A stretch of 64,000 nucleotides of DNA. It comes from Bacteroides fragilis. GTDB taxonomy: Bacteria > Bacteroidota > Bacteroidia > Bacteroidales > Bacteroidaceae. The DNA lies in assembly GCF_002849695.1 (NCBI RefSeq), contig NZ_CP018937.1, positions 1,054,001-1,118,000 of the forward strand, given 5' to 3'. Positions 35,309 to 44,554 of this stretch are shown here, piece by piece (positions within the stretch are counted from its first letter, which is position 1; each line of letters starts with the position of its first letter). A model generated the notes under the pieces. The model was not told the DNA's origin, did not search any database, and worked only from the letters and a program-made list of their open reading frames with translations. The position numbers and the translations under genes were made by a program.

Positions 35309-35389
35309 AAGGCACCTTAGGGTTTAAACCAAAGGCTTGTTGGTTTTAAGCCAACGGAATTTTGGTTTAAAAGGTGGATTGTGTGCCTT
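35309..35389 (+). promoter_or_regulatory. Nested stem structure between hlyD and the permease array
   Basis: AAGGCAC (35309-35315) pairs with GTGCCTT (35383-35389). Inside, TTTAAACCAAA (35323-35333) pairs perfectly with TTTGGTTTAAA (35361-35371), and GGCTT (35334-35338) with AAGCC (35348-35352). There is no T-run after it, so a simple terminator is unlikely; it could set relative expression of hlyD and the permeases through RNA processing or attenuation. Confidence 0.6.
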
Positions 35390-35404
35390 TTAAGATGTGA
35401 AACT

Positions 35405-36670
35405 ATGATAACAATTTATCTCAAACAATCTTATAATTTGCTGAAAGAGAACCGTTTCGTAAATGGAATCTCTGTAGCGGGTACCGCTTTGTCGGTGGCA
35501 GCAGTGATGCTTGTTTACCTCGTTTATCAAGTAAATTTCTCTGCGTATGCGCCGGAGTCTAACCGATACCGCATCCTTTTTGTCAACAGTCTGCAAGCAT
35601 GCGGGAGTGACGGGAATCCCATCAATAATGGGGGTATGAGTCACAAGGTAGTACGCGAATGTCTTTATCCTTTGCAGACGCCCGAGGCAGTGACTGCTTT
35701 TACCGACAGACAACTTCCGGTCAATATACGCGGACAGCAGTTTTATGATAAATATACGATTAAGTTTACCGATGACGGCTTCTGGAAAGTATTCGATTTC
35801 ACCTTTCTTTCCGGTGTCCCCTTTACACATGCCGATTGGGAATCGGGTATACGGCAAGCGGTTATTTCTGATAAACTGGCACGTAAGTTATTTGGTACGG
35901 TTGAAGCAACAGGGCAGACTTTACGCATGAATTATGCCGATTATCAGATATGCGGTGTGGTGAAAGAGGTGAGTCAAGCTGCCGAAAACGCCTATGGAGA
36001 TGTATGGGTGCCCTATACGGTCAACTCCTCCTTATTAAAGGAAAATGTTAACTATTGCGAAGGAACTACGGGGGAGTTTACCTCCTGCATCCTGGCACGT
36101 TCTTCATCCGATTTCGAACCGATCCGCAAAGAGATGCTGAAGTTACAGGCGGCTTTCAATGCTTCGCTTACCAACACAAAACTTGACTATATGTATTCTC
36201 CCTATACCCAGTGGCAGGCCGTGCTGGGTACAAATGGTTTCGATCGGGGTACAGTGGGCGAATGGTTTAAAACTACCGGTGCGACGGTTCTTTTCCTTTT
36301 GCTCCTGCCTGCCTTGAATATAATAGGTATAACGCTGACACAGTTTCGCAAACGTCGCAGTGAGATTGGGGTTCGTAAAGCGTTCGGTGCTCGTTCGTTT
36401 TCGCTGGTAGAGCAAGTGATGACCGAGAACCTGTTGATCTCCTGCATAGGTGGGCTGATCGGACTGGTGTTGTCATACGCCTTGTTATCTCTTTGCAGGT
36501 CGTTTTTCTTTTCGGGAACTATTGCTCTGACACACGATATGCTGATACAGCCCTTCACTTTTGTTGCGGCTTTCTTTTTCACGCTGTTACTGAATTTGCT
36601 GAGTGCCGCGATCCCCGCCTGGCGGGCCTCACGGATGCCTATTACAGAGGCGTTGCATGATATGGAATAA
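35405..36670 (+). CDS. MacB/FtsX-type ABC permease, type A of pair 1
   Basis: A 421-residue inner-membrane protein. TM1 near 19-42 (VAGTALSVAAVMLVYLVYQ), a periplasmic MacB_PCD-like domain of about 230 residues, then three helices of the FtsX domain with the cytoplasmic loop TQFRKRRSEIGVRKAFGAR. It ends SRMPITEALHDME. There is no fused ATPase, so it needs a separate MacB-type ATPase. The start at 35405 (MITIYLKQS) matches the other type A proteins; the frame is open for 8 codons upstream. Type A proteins carry the R(K/R)AFGA loop. Confidence 0.9.
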   Translation: MITIYLKQSYNLLKENRFVNGISVAGTALSVAAVMLVYLVYQVNFSAYAPESNRYRILFVNSLQACGSDGNPINNGGMSHKVVRECLYPLQTPEAVTAFTDRQLPVNIRGQQFYDKYTIKFTDDGFWKVFDFTFLSGVPFTHADWESGIRQAVISDKLARKLFGTVEATGQTLRMNYADYQICGVVKEVSQAAENAYGDVWVPYTVNSSLLKENVNYCEGTTGEFTSCILARSSSDFEPIRKEMLKLQAAFNASLTNTKLDYMYSPYTQWQAVLGTNGFDRGTVGEWFKTTGATVLFLLLLPALNIIGITLTQFRKRRSEIGVRKAFGARSFSLVEQVMTENLLISCIGGLIGLVLSYALLSLCRSFFFSGTIALTHDMLIQPFTFVAAFFFTLLLNLLSAAIPAWRASRMPITEALHDME

Positions 36671-36691
36671 TTTTAAAAACAAAGACCCGTT

Positions 36692-37960
36692 ATGATAAAG
36701 CAAATATTTAAGATAATATGGAACCAACGCCGCTCTAACGGTTGGATATGGATGGAACTTCTGGTCGTATTCGTTGCGCTGTGGTATCTGGTAGATATGT
36801 TTGTGGTACAGTTCTATTCCTATTCCCGTCCGTTGGGCTATGATATCACGAATTGCTGGCGGCTTTCGTTTGATGTTTATCCCGAAGATGCCGCCGAGTA
36901 TGTCAGCGACACTACTCAGGCTCCTACCGAAGGTGAAGCATTGGCCCGGATCCTTGAACGCCTGCGTCGTGCCCCGGAAGTGGATAATGCTTGTGTTGCT
37001 TTCTATTCCTCACCCTATTCCGGAGGTAATTCATGGACACAGATCATGCCTTGTACGGCCGATAGCGGTAAGTTCAAAGAGCAATCCTATCACCAATATA
37101 CCGTTTCTCCCGAATTTTATGATGTATTTCGTATCCGGAGCCGTGAGGGACAGCTTCTGAGTGAATTATTGAACAAAAAACAGTTGGAATATTTTATTAC
37201 TCCGGATCTGGAAAAAGATTTCTTCGGTGAGGAGTCGGCAGTAGGACAGAAAGTATGTTATCCCGGCAGTAGTATGCGGGAGATACGCATTGCGGCAGTG
37301 ACCGTCCCGGTTCGTATGACCGAGTTTGTGAAGCCGGAGCCCGAACTTTTCTTTACTATGAGACCGAAAGAGCTGGAACGTCAGGTGAATGCTTCCGGGG
37401 TAGCTAATATGGAGATAACCGTGCGGATGAAAGAAGATTTGACTCCGGAACAGATGGGGACTTTCCTAAACCGGATGAAGAGCCAGTTGACGGAGAATAA
37501 TCTCTACGTTGCCAGCATGAAGGATATGAAGCAACAACGCAGTGAACGATTGCAGTCTGAATGGCGGAAAATCAGCATTAACCTTCTGTTGTCCGTTTTC
37601 ATCTTGCTGAACGTGCTTTTCGGCATTACGGGAACTTTTTGGCTACGCATCGAGCAACGGCGTAGTGAAACCGGTCTGCGGATGGCACTGGGCAGTACAC
37701 GCAGGCGGGTAGGATGGTTCTTCACTGCCGAGGGGTGGTTATTGCTGACCACCGTAACTCCGCTGGTGCTGTTTGTCATGTTCAATATGATACACATGGA
37801 AATTCCCGATTTGTACAATCTTCCTTTCTCCTGGTGGCGTTTTGCTGTCGGTTTTGGTGGGGTACTGTTGCTGATGGGGCTGATCATTGCGTTGGGCACG
37901 TGGTTGCCTGCCCGTCGGGCCATGAAGTTGCAGCCGGCGGAAGCGCTGCATTATGAATAA
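36692..37960 (+). CDS. MacB/FtsX-type ABC permease, type B of pair 1
   Basis: A 422-residue permease. It begins MIKQIFKIIWNQRRSNGWIW, a basic segment followed by TM1 (MELLVVFVALWYLVDMFVV). The periplasmic domain has a short conserved spot, YSSPYSGGNSW. The FtsX domain has the loop RIEQRRSETGLRMALGSTRRRVG and ends PARRAMKLQPAEALHYE. Type B proteins differ from type A by this N-terminus and by the LGS loop. It lies 21 bp after its type A partner, consistent with a heterodimeric pair. Confidence 0.9.
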   Translation: MIKQIFKIIWNQRRSNGWIWMELLVVFVALWYLVDMFVVQFYSYSRPLGYDITNCWRLSFDVYPEDAAEYVSDTTQAPTEGEALARILERLRRAPEVDNACVAFYSSPYSGGNSWTQIMPCTADSGKFKEQSYHQYTVSPEFYDVFRIRSREGQLLSELLNKKQLEYFITPDLEKDFFGEESAVGQKVCYPGSSMREIRIAAVTVPVRMTEFVKPEPELFFTMRPKELERQVNASGVANMEITVRMKEDLTPEQMGTFLNRMKSQLTENNLYVASMKDMKQQRSERLQSEWRKISINLLLSVFILLNVLFGITGTFWLRIEQRRSETGLRMALGSTRRRVGWFFTAEGWLLLTTVTPLVLFVMFNMIHMEIPDLYNLPFSWWRFAVGFGGVLLLMGLIIALGTWLPARRAMKLQPAEALHYE

Positions 37961-37981
37961 TAAATTTAGTACCGAACAGAC

Positions 37982-39286
37982 ATGATAAAACTCTATTTCA
38001 AACAATCGTGGGCGTTGATCCGCCAGAATAAACTGTTCAGCAGTCTCTATGTGCTGGGCACAGGGCTGGCCATTGCCATGACAATGATTATTGTCATTGT
38101 GTATTATGTAAAGATCGCCCCTATCTATCCCGAAACGAACCGGTCTCAGACGATGGTGTTGACGTCGGTAGCCGTAAAAAACACCGAGCAACATTCTATG
38201 ACCAAGTCCTCCTGTTCTTATCATATGCTGAAAGAATGGATCTATCCGTTGAAAAACGCGGAAGAAGTGACGGCCGTTTTGGGACGTATGTTATTGGGAA
38301 ATTATGTACAGCCCGAAGATGGTGGGAATGTAATTCCCGTAATGGTGAAACAGACCGATCCTGCATTCTTCCGGGTGTTCCCGTTTGAATTCCTGGGCGG
38401 ACAGGCTTTCTCACAGGCCGATTTTGAAAGCGGAATCCACAATGTAGTGCTCTCGGAGAGTGGTGCCCGCCGGATATTGGGTGACACAGAAGCGGTGGGA
38501 CGTACGTTCTCGCTGAATTTTGAAGACTATCGGGTAGTGGGCGTGGTGCGTAGCGGCAGTTATATGCTCAGCGACTCTTATGCCGACGTGTATATGCCCT
38601 ATACTTGTATAACCGGTTATGATCGGGGGGATAAAATGGCCAATATGGTAGGTCCTTATCAGGTGTTTATCAAACTGCCTGGGGCGGATGATGCCCCGAA
38701 GCTACGTGCTGAAATACAGGAGTTGGTTCATAAATTCAACCACTCTCAGCCCGATCTGGAAATAGACTTGAACAATCAGCCTCTTCCTTATTGGCAGTAT
38801 CCTCTTAAACAAATGGGGTATTCGGAGATTGACTGGGCGAACGTATTCAAAATACATGGTTGGCTGTTGCTTGCTTTCCTGTTTGTTCCGGCCATCAACC
38901 TGGGCGGGATGATTTCCAGCCGGATGGAACAACGTCTTTCCGAGATGGGGATACGCAAAGCCTTCGGAGCCAATCGTTCGGTATTGTTAGGACAGGTGCT
39001 TTGGGAGAATCTGGCGCTCACCTGTGTAGGCGGTTTTATCGGTCTGCTGTTGTCATGGGGAGGTCTGGTGTTGGGGCGTAATTGGATTTTCGGTTTGTTC
39101 AATTCGTGGCCGGTACCCATCCCCGAAGGAGTGGAGGTTAATCTAAGTCCGGATATGTTGTTCAGTCCGTTTGTGTTTGTCCTTGCGTTCGGTACGTGTG
39201 TATTGCTCAACCTGCTTTCGGCTTTTTGTCCCGCATGGTATTCACTGCGTAAAAACATCATATATTCCATCAACGAAAAGATATAA
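37982..39286 (+). CDS. MacB/FtsX-type ABC permease, type A of pair 2
   Basis: 434 residues. N-terminus MIKLYFKQSWALIRQNKLFS runs into TM1 (SLYVLGTGLAIAMTMIIVIVYYVK), which is almost the same as in the type A protein at 40619, so pairs 2 and 3 are tandem duplicates. Periplasmic domain about 45-285. FtsX loop RMEQRLSEMGIRKAFGANRS; the last helix ends in the LNLLSAFCPAWYSLRKNIIYSINEK tail. The downstream type B partner is broken (amber codon), so this subunit may lack its mate. Confidence 0.9.
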   Translation: MIKLYFKQSWALIRQNKLFSSLYVLGTGLAIAMTMIIVIVYYVKIAPIYPETNRSQTMVLTSVAVKNTEQHSMTKSSCSYHMLKEWIYPLKNAEEVTAVLGRMLLGNYVQPEDGGNVIPVMVKQTDPAFFRVFPFEFLGGQAFSQADFESGIHNVVLSESGARRILGDTEAVGRTFSLNFEDYRVVGVVRSGSYMLSDSYADVYMPYTCITGYDRGDKMANMVGPYQVFIKLPGADDAPKLRAEIQELVHKFNHSQPDLEIDLNNQPLPYWQYPLKQMGYSEIDWANVFKIHGWLLLAFLFVPAINLGGMISSRMEQRLSEMGIRKAFGANRSVLLGQVLWENLALTCVGGFIGLLLSWGGLVLGRNWIFGLFNSWPVPIPEGVEVNLSPDMLFSPFVFVLAFGTCVLLNLLSAFCPAWYSLRKNIIYSINEKI

Positions 39287-39292
39287 ATAGCC

Positions 39293-40600
39293 ATGAATCA
39301 ATTAATACTGAAAAACTTGTGGGCGCGCCGCAGTCGCAACCTGTGGCTATTGGCCGAGATTGTATTGGTTTGTATTGTCTCTTGGAAAATAGCGGACCCT
39401 TTGGTCGTGCTTACCCATGACCGTACGTTACCTGAGGGCTTTCGTTCCGATCATTTGTTTGTTCTTGAATTGGCGACTTTGCCGGAGAAATCCGGGAAGT
39501 TTCGTCCCGAAGAAGACGACAGCCTGTCCCGCAGGGAAAACCTGGGCCGCATTTTTCAACAGGTGAAGAATTATGAAGGTGTGGAGTCTGCTACGTTTTT
39601 TTTCAATCGTATAATGCCTTATTCCGGTAGCAGTACCACTTCTCCCCAGACGTTTAAGGGAGATTCTACCTATATGTCGGCATGGCAGATCTCTTTCCTG
39701 AACCGTTCGGACTTCTTCCGGACCATGGGGTTTGAAGGAGCTGAGGGGATGACGGCCGGAGAGCTGGACGAACGTATCTTTGATAAAGATGAATATGTGC
39801 TGACAGCCAATACGTCGGAGTTCTTTTTGCATCCGGAGAGTCCTCTCACCGGGCGGACGACATGGAACAACGACAGCACTGCCGAATATCGGGTGGCGGG
39901 TGTGATAAAACCTTTTCGCTATCGAAGCTATATGCAACCTCAGCCGGTCCGTCTGAATCCCCTGTCGGTTATGCCCGAACGGTATTATTCGGATTTGCCC
40001 CAGATTGTTTTCCGAATCGGGGATCGTCTTTCCGAAGAGGTGTTTTTGCATCACTTCATCCCTTGGACGGGGAAGGAGTTGAAAGCCGGAAATATATATG
40101 TGAATTCGGTGCAGTCGTATACCGATTTGCGTAAACAGTAGGAGTTCAGTGCCGGTACTACCGATACATACCGTAAAAATATAACTTTGGGCTTGTTCTT
40201 TCTGATCAATCTCTGTCTGGGGGTGGCCGGAACGTTCTGGCTGCAAACCCGTACACGGCGGGAGGAAGTCGGCATTATGCTTTCATTCGGAGCCCGGCCG
40301 CAAAACATTGTTCGGATGCTGCTGGGTGAAGGATGGGTACTGACAACAATCGGAACGCTGTTGGGATGCCTTGTTTATTTGCAATATGCCTTGAAAGAAG
40401 GACTATACTCCACAAATTGGGGATCATGGTCACCCGAAGTGGCTTCGCCTGCTTATTGGATCAATCATTTCGGTTGGCACTTCCTGGCAACTTCCCTGAT
40501 GGTGTACATCTTGTTGCTGATTGTCGTTTCAGTCGGCATTTGGATACCTGCCCGGAAGATTAGCCGCATCAATCCGGTAGATGCTTTGCGTGATGAATAA
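39293..40600 (+). pseudogene. MacB/FtsX-type ABC permease, type B of pair 2, interrupted by in-frame amber stop
   Basis: The first 282 codons give TM1 (WLLAEIVLVCIVSWKIADPLVVL) and most of the periplasmic domain, up to SVQSYTDLRKQ. Then TAG at 40139-40141 stops the frame. The same frame continues without a gap (EFSAGTTDTYRKN..., then the FtsX helices, loop TRTRREEVGIMLSFGARPQ, end RINPVDALRDE at 40600). The intact homolog at 41930 reads through this place (DQHEFSEG). One C-to-T change of CAG would explain it. The N-terminal piece alone has only one membrane helix and cannot form the channel, so the protein is dead unless the stop is suppressed. Confidence 0.9.
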
Positions 40601-40618
40601 CTATTAAAATTACATACT

Positions 40619-41926
40619 ATGATAAAACTTTATTTAAAACAATCGTGGATGTTGATCCGTCAGAACAAGTTGTTCAGCAGTCTGTATGTACTGGGTACGG
40701 GGCTTGCCATTGCCATGACGATGATTATTGCCATTGTGTATTATATTAAAATAGCTCCTATTTATCCGGAAGTGAACCGTTCGGTGACGATGCGGATGAA
40801 AGGGGTGAGTGCCATGCATGTGAAAGGAGGCGGAAATTCATATCTCTGTTCTTATGAAATGCTGAAAGAGTGGTTCTACCCACTGAAATCAGCGGAGCTG
40901 GTTACCGCTGTAAACGAACACTTTCTGAACCGGGAGGGGGCTTATATACAACCGGCCGGGGGAGGTGAGCAGATACCGGCTTTGGTAAAGTATACCGATC
41001 CTAATTTTTTTCGGTTATTTGAGTTTGAATTTTTGAACGGGAAGCCTTTTTCGGAAGCGGATTTAGCCAGTGGAATCCGTAATGTAGTACTTTCTGACCG
41101 GATGGCCCGCCGCATTTTTGGCAGGACCGATGTGGTTGGGCAAACGTTTAAACTGGATTTCAAAGAGTCTAAAGTCGTCGGAGTGGTACGTGAGGGCAGT
41201 TATCTGTTGCCGGCATCTTACGGGCAAATCTATATGCCCTATTCTTGCTTGCCAGGATATGACAGTAACAATGATGGCAGTCATAAAGTCGGTACCTATA
41301 TCGTTTATTTTAAGGTTCGCCAGAAAGAAGATATGCCGAAACTGTATGCGGAGGTCAATGAAATGGTGCATAAATACAATATTTCCCAGAAAGAATATAC
41401 AGTTGATATTTTTCATCAGCCGGATCCGTATTGGCAGACTTGGTTCAGAGAGGGCAATACGAACGAGATTGATTGGATGTCGGTCATTAAACTGTATGGA
41501 GGAGCTCTTTTGGCTTTGTTGTTAGTGCCTGCTATTAATTTGAGTGGGATGATATCCAGTCGCATGGACGATCGTCTGGCGGAAATGGGGATACGAAAAG
41601 CGTTCGGGGCCAATCGGAAACAATTATTGAATCAAGTGTTATGGGAAAATCTGCTTCTTACTTGCATCGGCGGGCTGATGGGACTTATTGTTTCATGGGG
41701 GCTGCTTGTGTTAGGGCGTAATTGGGTATTTAGCCTGTTCGACAAATATCCGACAGTTGTGTCCGACGGAGTCGATGTGGCTATCAATCCGCAAATGCTG
41801 TTCAGTCCTTTAATGTTTTGCGTAACATTTGCTTTTTGTTTGATACTGAACCTGCTCTCTGCCTGGTGGCCCACATGGCGCTCGTTGCACAACGATATTA
41901 TTGACTCACTTAACACTAAGAAATAA
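40619..41926 (+). CDS. MacB/FtsX-type ABC permease, type A of pair 3
   Basis: 435 residues, a close paralog of the 37982 gene (same N-terminal 45 residues with few changes; same YTDPNFFRLFEFEFLNGKPF type block in the periplasmic domain). FtsX loop RMDDRLAEMGIRKAFGANRKQ; the protein ends DIIDSLNTKK. It starts 18 bp after the interrupted type B gene and is coupled to the intact type B gene that begins 3 bp after its stop. Confidence 0.9.
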   Translation: MIKLYLKQSWMLIRQNKLFSSLYVLGTGLAIAMTMIIAIVYYIKIAPIYPEVNRSVTMRMKGVSAMHVKGGGNSYLCSYEMLKEWFYPLKSAELVTAVNEHFLNREGAYIQPAGGGEQIPALVKYTDPNFFRLFEFEFLNGKPFSEADLASGIRNVVLSDRMARRIFGRTDVVGQTFKLDFKESKVVGVVREGSYLLPASYGQIYMPYSCLPGYDSNNDGSHKVGTYIVYFKVRQKEDMPKLYAEVNEMVHKYNISQKEYTVDIFHQPDPYWQTWFREGNTNEIDWMSVIKLYGGALLALLLVPAINLSGMISSRMDDRLAEMGIRKAFGANRKQLLNQVLWENLLLTCIGGLMGLIVSWGLLVLGRNWVFSLFDKYPTVVSDGVDVAINPQMLFSPLMFCVTFAFCLILNLLSAWWPTWRSLHNDIIDSLNTKK

Positions 41927-41929
41927 ATC

Positions 41930-43219
41930 ATGATACGACTTATAATAAAGAACCTCTGGGCCCGTCGTCGGAAAAACGGATGGCTGTTGGCCGAATTGAT
42001 ATTGGTATCGATCGTCACGTGGGTGATTGTCGATCCGTTGGTAGTGTTGACACACGATCGGAATCTGCCGGAGGGCTATCGTCCCGATCATCTTTTCTTG
42101 CTTCAGTTGGCATCGTTCCCTGCCGAATCGGAGCAATTCCATATCGAAGAGAATGATACATTGGCGCGTAAAGCCAATTTTGAGCGGTTGCTCGACAAGT
42201 TGAAACATTATGAAGGAGTAAAGTATACTACTTTCATCTTGAATGGCCAATATCCTTCATCGAATTCCACGAGTAACGGTAATACGATGTTCGATACCAT
42301 TCCGGTCCGCACTCTCCGTCTTACTTTCATGCCCCACACCGATTATTTCCGGACCATGGGGATGGAGGGAGCCGAAGGTATGACGGCCGAACAATTGGAT
42401 AACCGTGACTTCCGTTGGACCGAATCGGTATTGACTGCGGACGTAGCGTATCGGCTGAAGGATGGAAAACCGCTTTACGGACGTCGTTTGGGGGAAAATG
42501 GAGATGATGAAGACTATCGGGTGGGAGGAGTGATCGCCCCTCTTCGTTACCGGAGTTATATGCAACCCATGCCCATAGAGTTATGCGTGTTTGAAGAGTT
42601 TCCTGATTATATGTACTATTATCTTCCGTTAATCGCTTTTCGTATAGACGACAATCTGTCGGAGAAGGCTTTTCTGCATCACTTCCGTGAGTGGATGGAT
42701 AAAGGACTGACGGTAGGCAACTATTATGTGAAGTCTGTACGGCCCTTCAGCAGCATTCAGGATCAACATGAGTTTTCTGAAGGTATCACTAACCAGTATC
42801 GCCTGAACCTGGCTTTAGGTATATTCTTTTTAGTGAACCTTTGTTTGGGAGTGGCCGGAACTTTCTGGATGCAGACCCGTTCGCGCCGTGAAGAGGTGGG
42901 CATCATGCTTTCTTTTGGCGGTAATCCTTCACATATCACCCGCCTGCTTTTATACGAAGGTTGGGTGCTGACCACATTGGGGACGTTGATAGGCTGCTTG
43001 CTCTATTTGCAATATGCGTTGAAGGATGGTCTCTATACTACCTGTATCGGTTCGGAAGAGACGATGCCTGTTTATTGGATTAACCATTTCGGTCTGCATT
43101 TTGCGGCTGTTTCCCTGATTGTATACCTTTTGCTGTTGATTGTTGTTTCTATCGGAATCTGGATGCCGGCACACAAACTCAGCCGCATCAATCCGGTGGA
43201 TGCTTTGCGGGACGAATAA
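41930..43219 (+). CDS. MacB/FtsX-type ABC permease, type B of pair 3
   Basis: 429 residues. Basic start MIRLIIKNLWARRRKNGWLL, TM1 AELILVSIVTWVIVDPLVVL. The periplasmic domain shares YFRTMGMEGAEGMTAEQLD with the interrupted gene at 39293. FtsX loop TRSRREEVGIMLSFGGNPS; end LSRINPVDALRDE. It gives the intact reference for locating the amber codon in pair 2. Confidence 0.9.
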   Translation: MIRLIIKNLWARRRKNGWLLAELILVSIVTWVIVDPLVVLTHDRNLPEGYRPDHLFLLQLASFPAESEQFHIEENDTLARKANFERLLDKLKHYEGVKYTTFILNGQYPSSNSTSNGNTMFDTIPVRTLRLTFMPHTDYFRTMGMEGAEGMTAEQLDNRDFRWTESVLTADVAYRLKDGKPLYGRRLGENGDDEDYRVGGVIAPLRYRSYMQPMPIELCVFEEFPDYMYYYLPLIAFRIDDNLSEKAFLHHFREWMDKGLTVGNYYVKSVRPFSSIQDQHEFSEGITNQYRLNLALGIFFLVNLCLGVAGTFWMQTRSRREEVGIMLSFGGNPSHITRLLLYEGWVLTTLGTLIGCLLYLQYALKDGLYTTCIGSEETMPVYWINHFGLHFAAVSLIVYLLLLIVVSIGIWMPAHKLSRINPVDALRDE

Positions 43220-43241
43220 CCAATAAATAAAATAAATTGCT

Positions 43242-44549
43242 ATGATGGTATTATACTTCAAACAGGCCTGGCAACTCCTGAAACAGAATCCTTTATTCAG
43301 CAGTGTGTACATACTCGGTACAGGACTGGGGATTGCCATGACCATGAGCCTGGTGATCATCTGTTACATCAAGATGGCTCCGGTCTATCCCGAAGAGAAC
43401 CGGAACCGTATCCTGGTCAGTAAAGGAATGACTGTTGTAGAGCAGAAAAACCAGGAGAATTGGTTCAGTTCGCACGTATCCTTTCAGGCAGTGAAGCGTT
43501 TTTATTATCCGCTGAAGAGTACCGAGGCTGTAGGGGCATCTATGGATGGGCGCAGTACATCATTACTTGAACTGCCTGGTGACGGAGATTTGAAAGAGGT
43601 ACAGGTGAAGCTGGTAGATGCCGGGTTCTGGAAGGTGTTTCAATTTGCCTTTGTAGACGGCAAGCCGTTTAGTCAGGCCGATTTTGATTCCGGATTACGA
43701 AAAGCTGTCATTTCGCGTACAATGGCTCGCCAGCTTTTTGGAGAGACTCCACCGGTAGGTCGTACTTTTGTTCTTGATTCCGATGAATATAGAGTATGTG
43801 GAGTTGTAAAAGATGTTTCCTTCATTACCCCTGCTACGTATGCGGATATTTGGTTACCACTGACGGTTGATTCCGATATTATAAAGGATAATAAGGGTGG
43901 CTATGAGTTGGTAGGTGATCTGAATGTCTATATGTTGGCTCCTTCTGTCGATGCTAAAGATAAGGTAATTACAGAGGTACGTGACGTGTTCCGCAAATAT
44001 AATTATTCTCAGAAAAAATACAGTGTCGATTTACATGGGCAACCGGTATCTTACTGGAAAAGTATTTTTTATGAATATTCTAATTCGGCACCCGACTGGG
44101 GAGAGCTGTTACGAGTGTATGGCACTATCCTGTTAGCTTTATTATTTGTTCCGGCACTGAATCTGGCAGGAATGATTGCTTCACGTATGAAGCGCCAGCT
44201 TTCCGAATTGGGCATACGTAAGGCTTTCGGTGCTTCCAAAACTTCGCTTCTGTTGCAGGTATTTTGGGAAAATCTGTTTCTTACTGGCATCGGAGGTCTG
44301 TTTGGTTTGTTACTTTCGTATCTGATTGTCTATTGTGGCCGGAACTGGCTTCCGGACCTGTTGTCTTTCTCGGTAGATGTGATGCCCGAGGGAGTCGATA
44401 GCTTCTTGACTCCCGGTATGTTGCTGAATCCGGTGGTGATAGGTATTACCTTCATGGTCAGCTTGGTGCTGAATGTATTGTCGGCTCTGATTCCGGCTTT
44501 ACATGCTTTGAAGAAAGATATTGTATATTCGCTTAACGAAAAAAGATAA
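43242..44549 (+). CDS. MacB/FtsX-type ABC permease, type A of pair 4
   Basis: 435 residues. N-terminus MMVLYFKQAWQLLKQNPLFSSV, TM1 YILGTGLGIAMTMSLVIICY. The periplasmic domain has VDAGFWKVFQFAFVDGKPFSQADFDSGLRKAVISR, the block shared by all type A members. FtsX loop RMKRQLSELGIRKAFGASKTS; end KDIVYSLNEKR. It lies 22 bp after pair 3 and 5 bp before its type B partner. Confidence 0.9.
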   Translation: MMVLYFKQAWQLLKQNPLFSSVYILGTGLGIAMTMSLVIICYIKMAPVYPEENRNRILVSKGMTVVEQKNQENWFSSHVSFQAVKRFYYPLKSTEAVGASMDGRSTSLLELPGDGDLKEVQVKLVDAGFWKVFQFAFVDGKPFSQADFDSGLRKAVISRTMARQLFGETPPVGRTFVLDSDEYRVCGVVKDVSFITPATYADIWLPLTVDSDIIKDNKGGYELVGDLNVYMLAPSVDAKDKVITEVRDVFRKYNYSQKKYSVDLHGQPVSYWKSIFYEYSNSAPDWGELLRVYGTILLALLFVPALNLAGMIASRMKRQLSELGIRKAFGASKTSLLLQVFWENLFLTGIGGLFGLLLSYLIVYCGRNWLPDLLSFSVDVMPEGVDSFLTPGMLLNPVVIGITFMVSLVLNVLSALIPALHALKKDIVYSLNEKR

Positions 44550-44554
44550 AAGAT

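Noticed and set aside
40187..40600. Second half of the interrupted permease as an independent small gene
   Set aside because: It is in the same frame as the first half, has no ribosome-binding site and contains only the FtsX end; it is the remnant of one gene.
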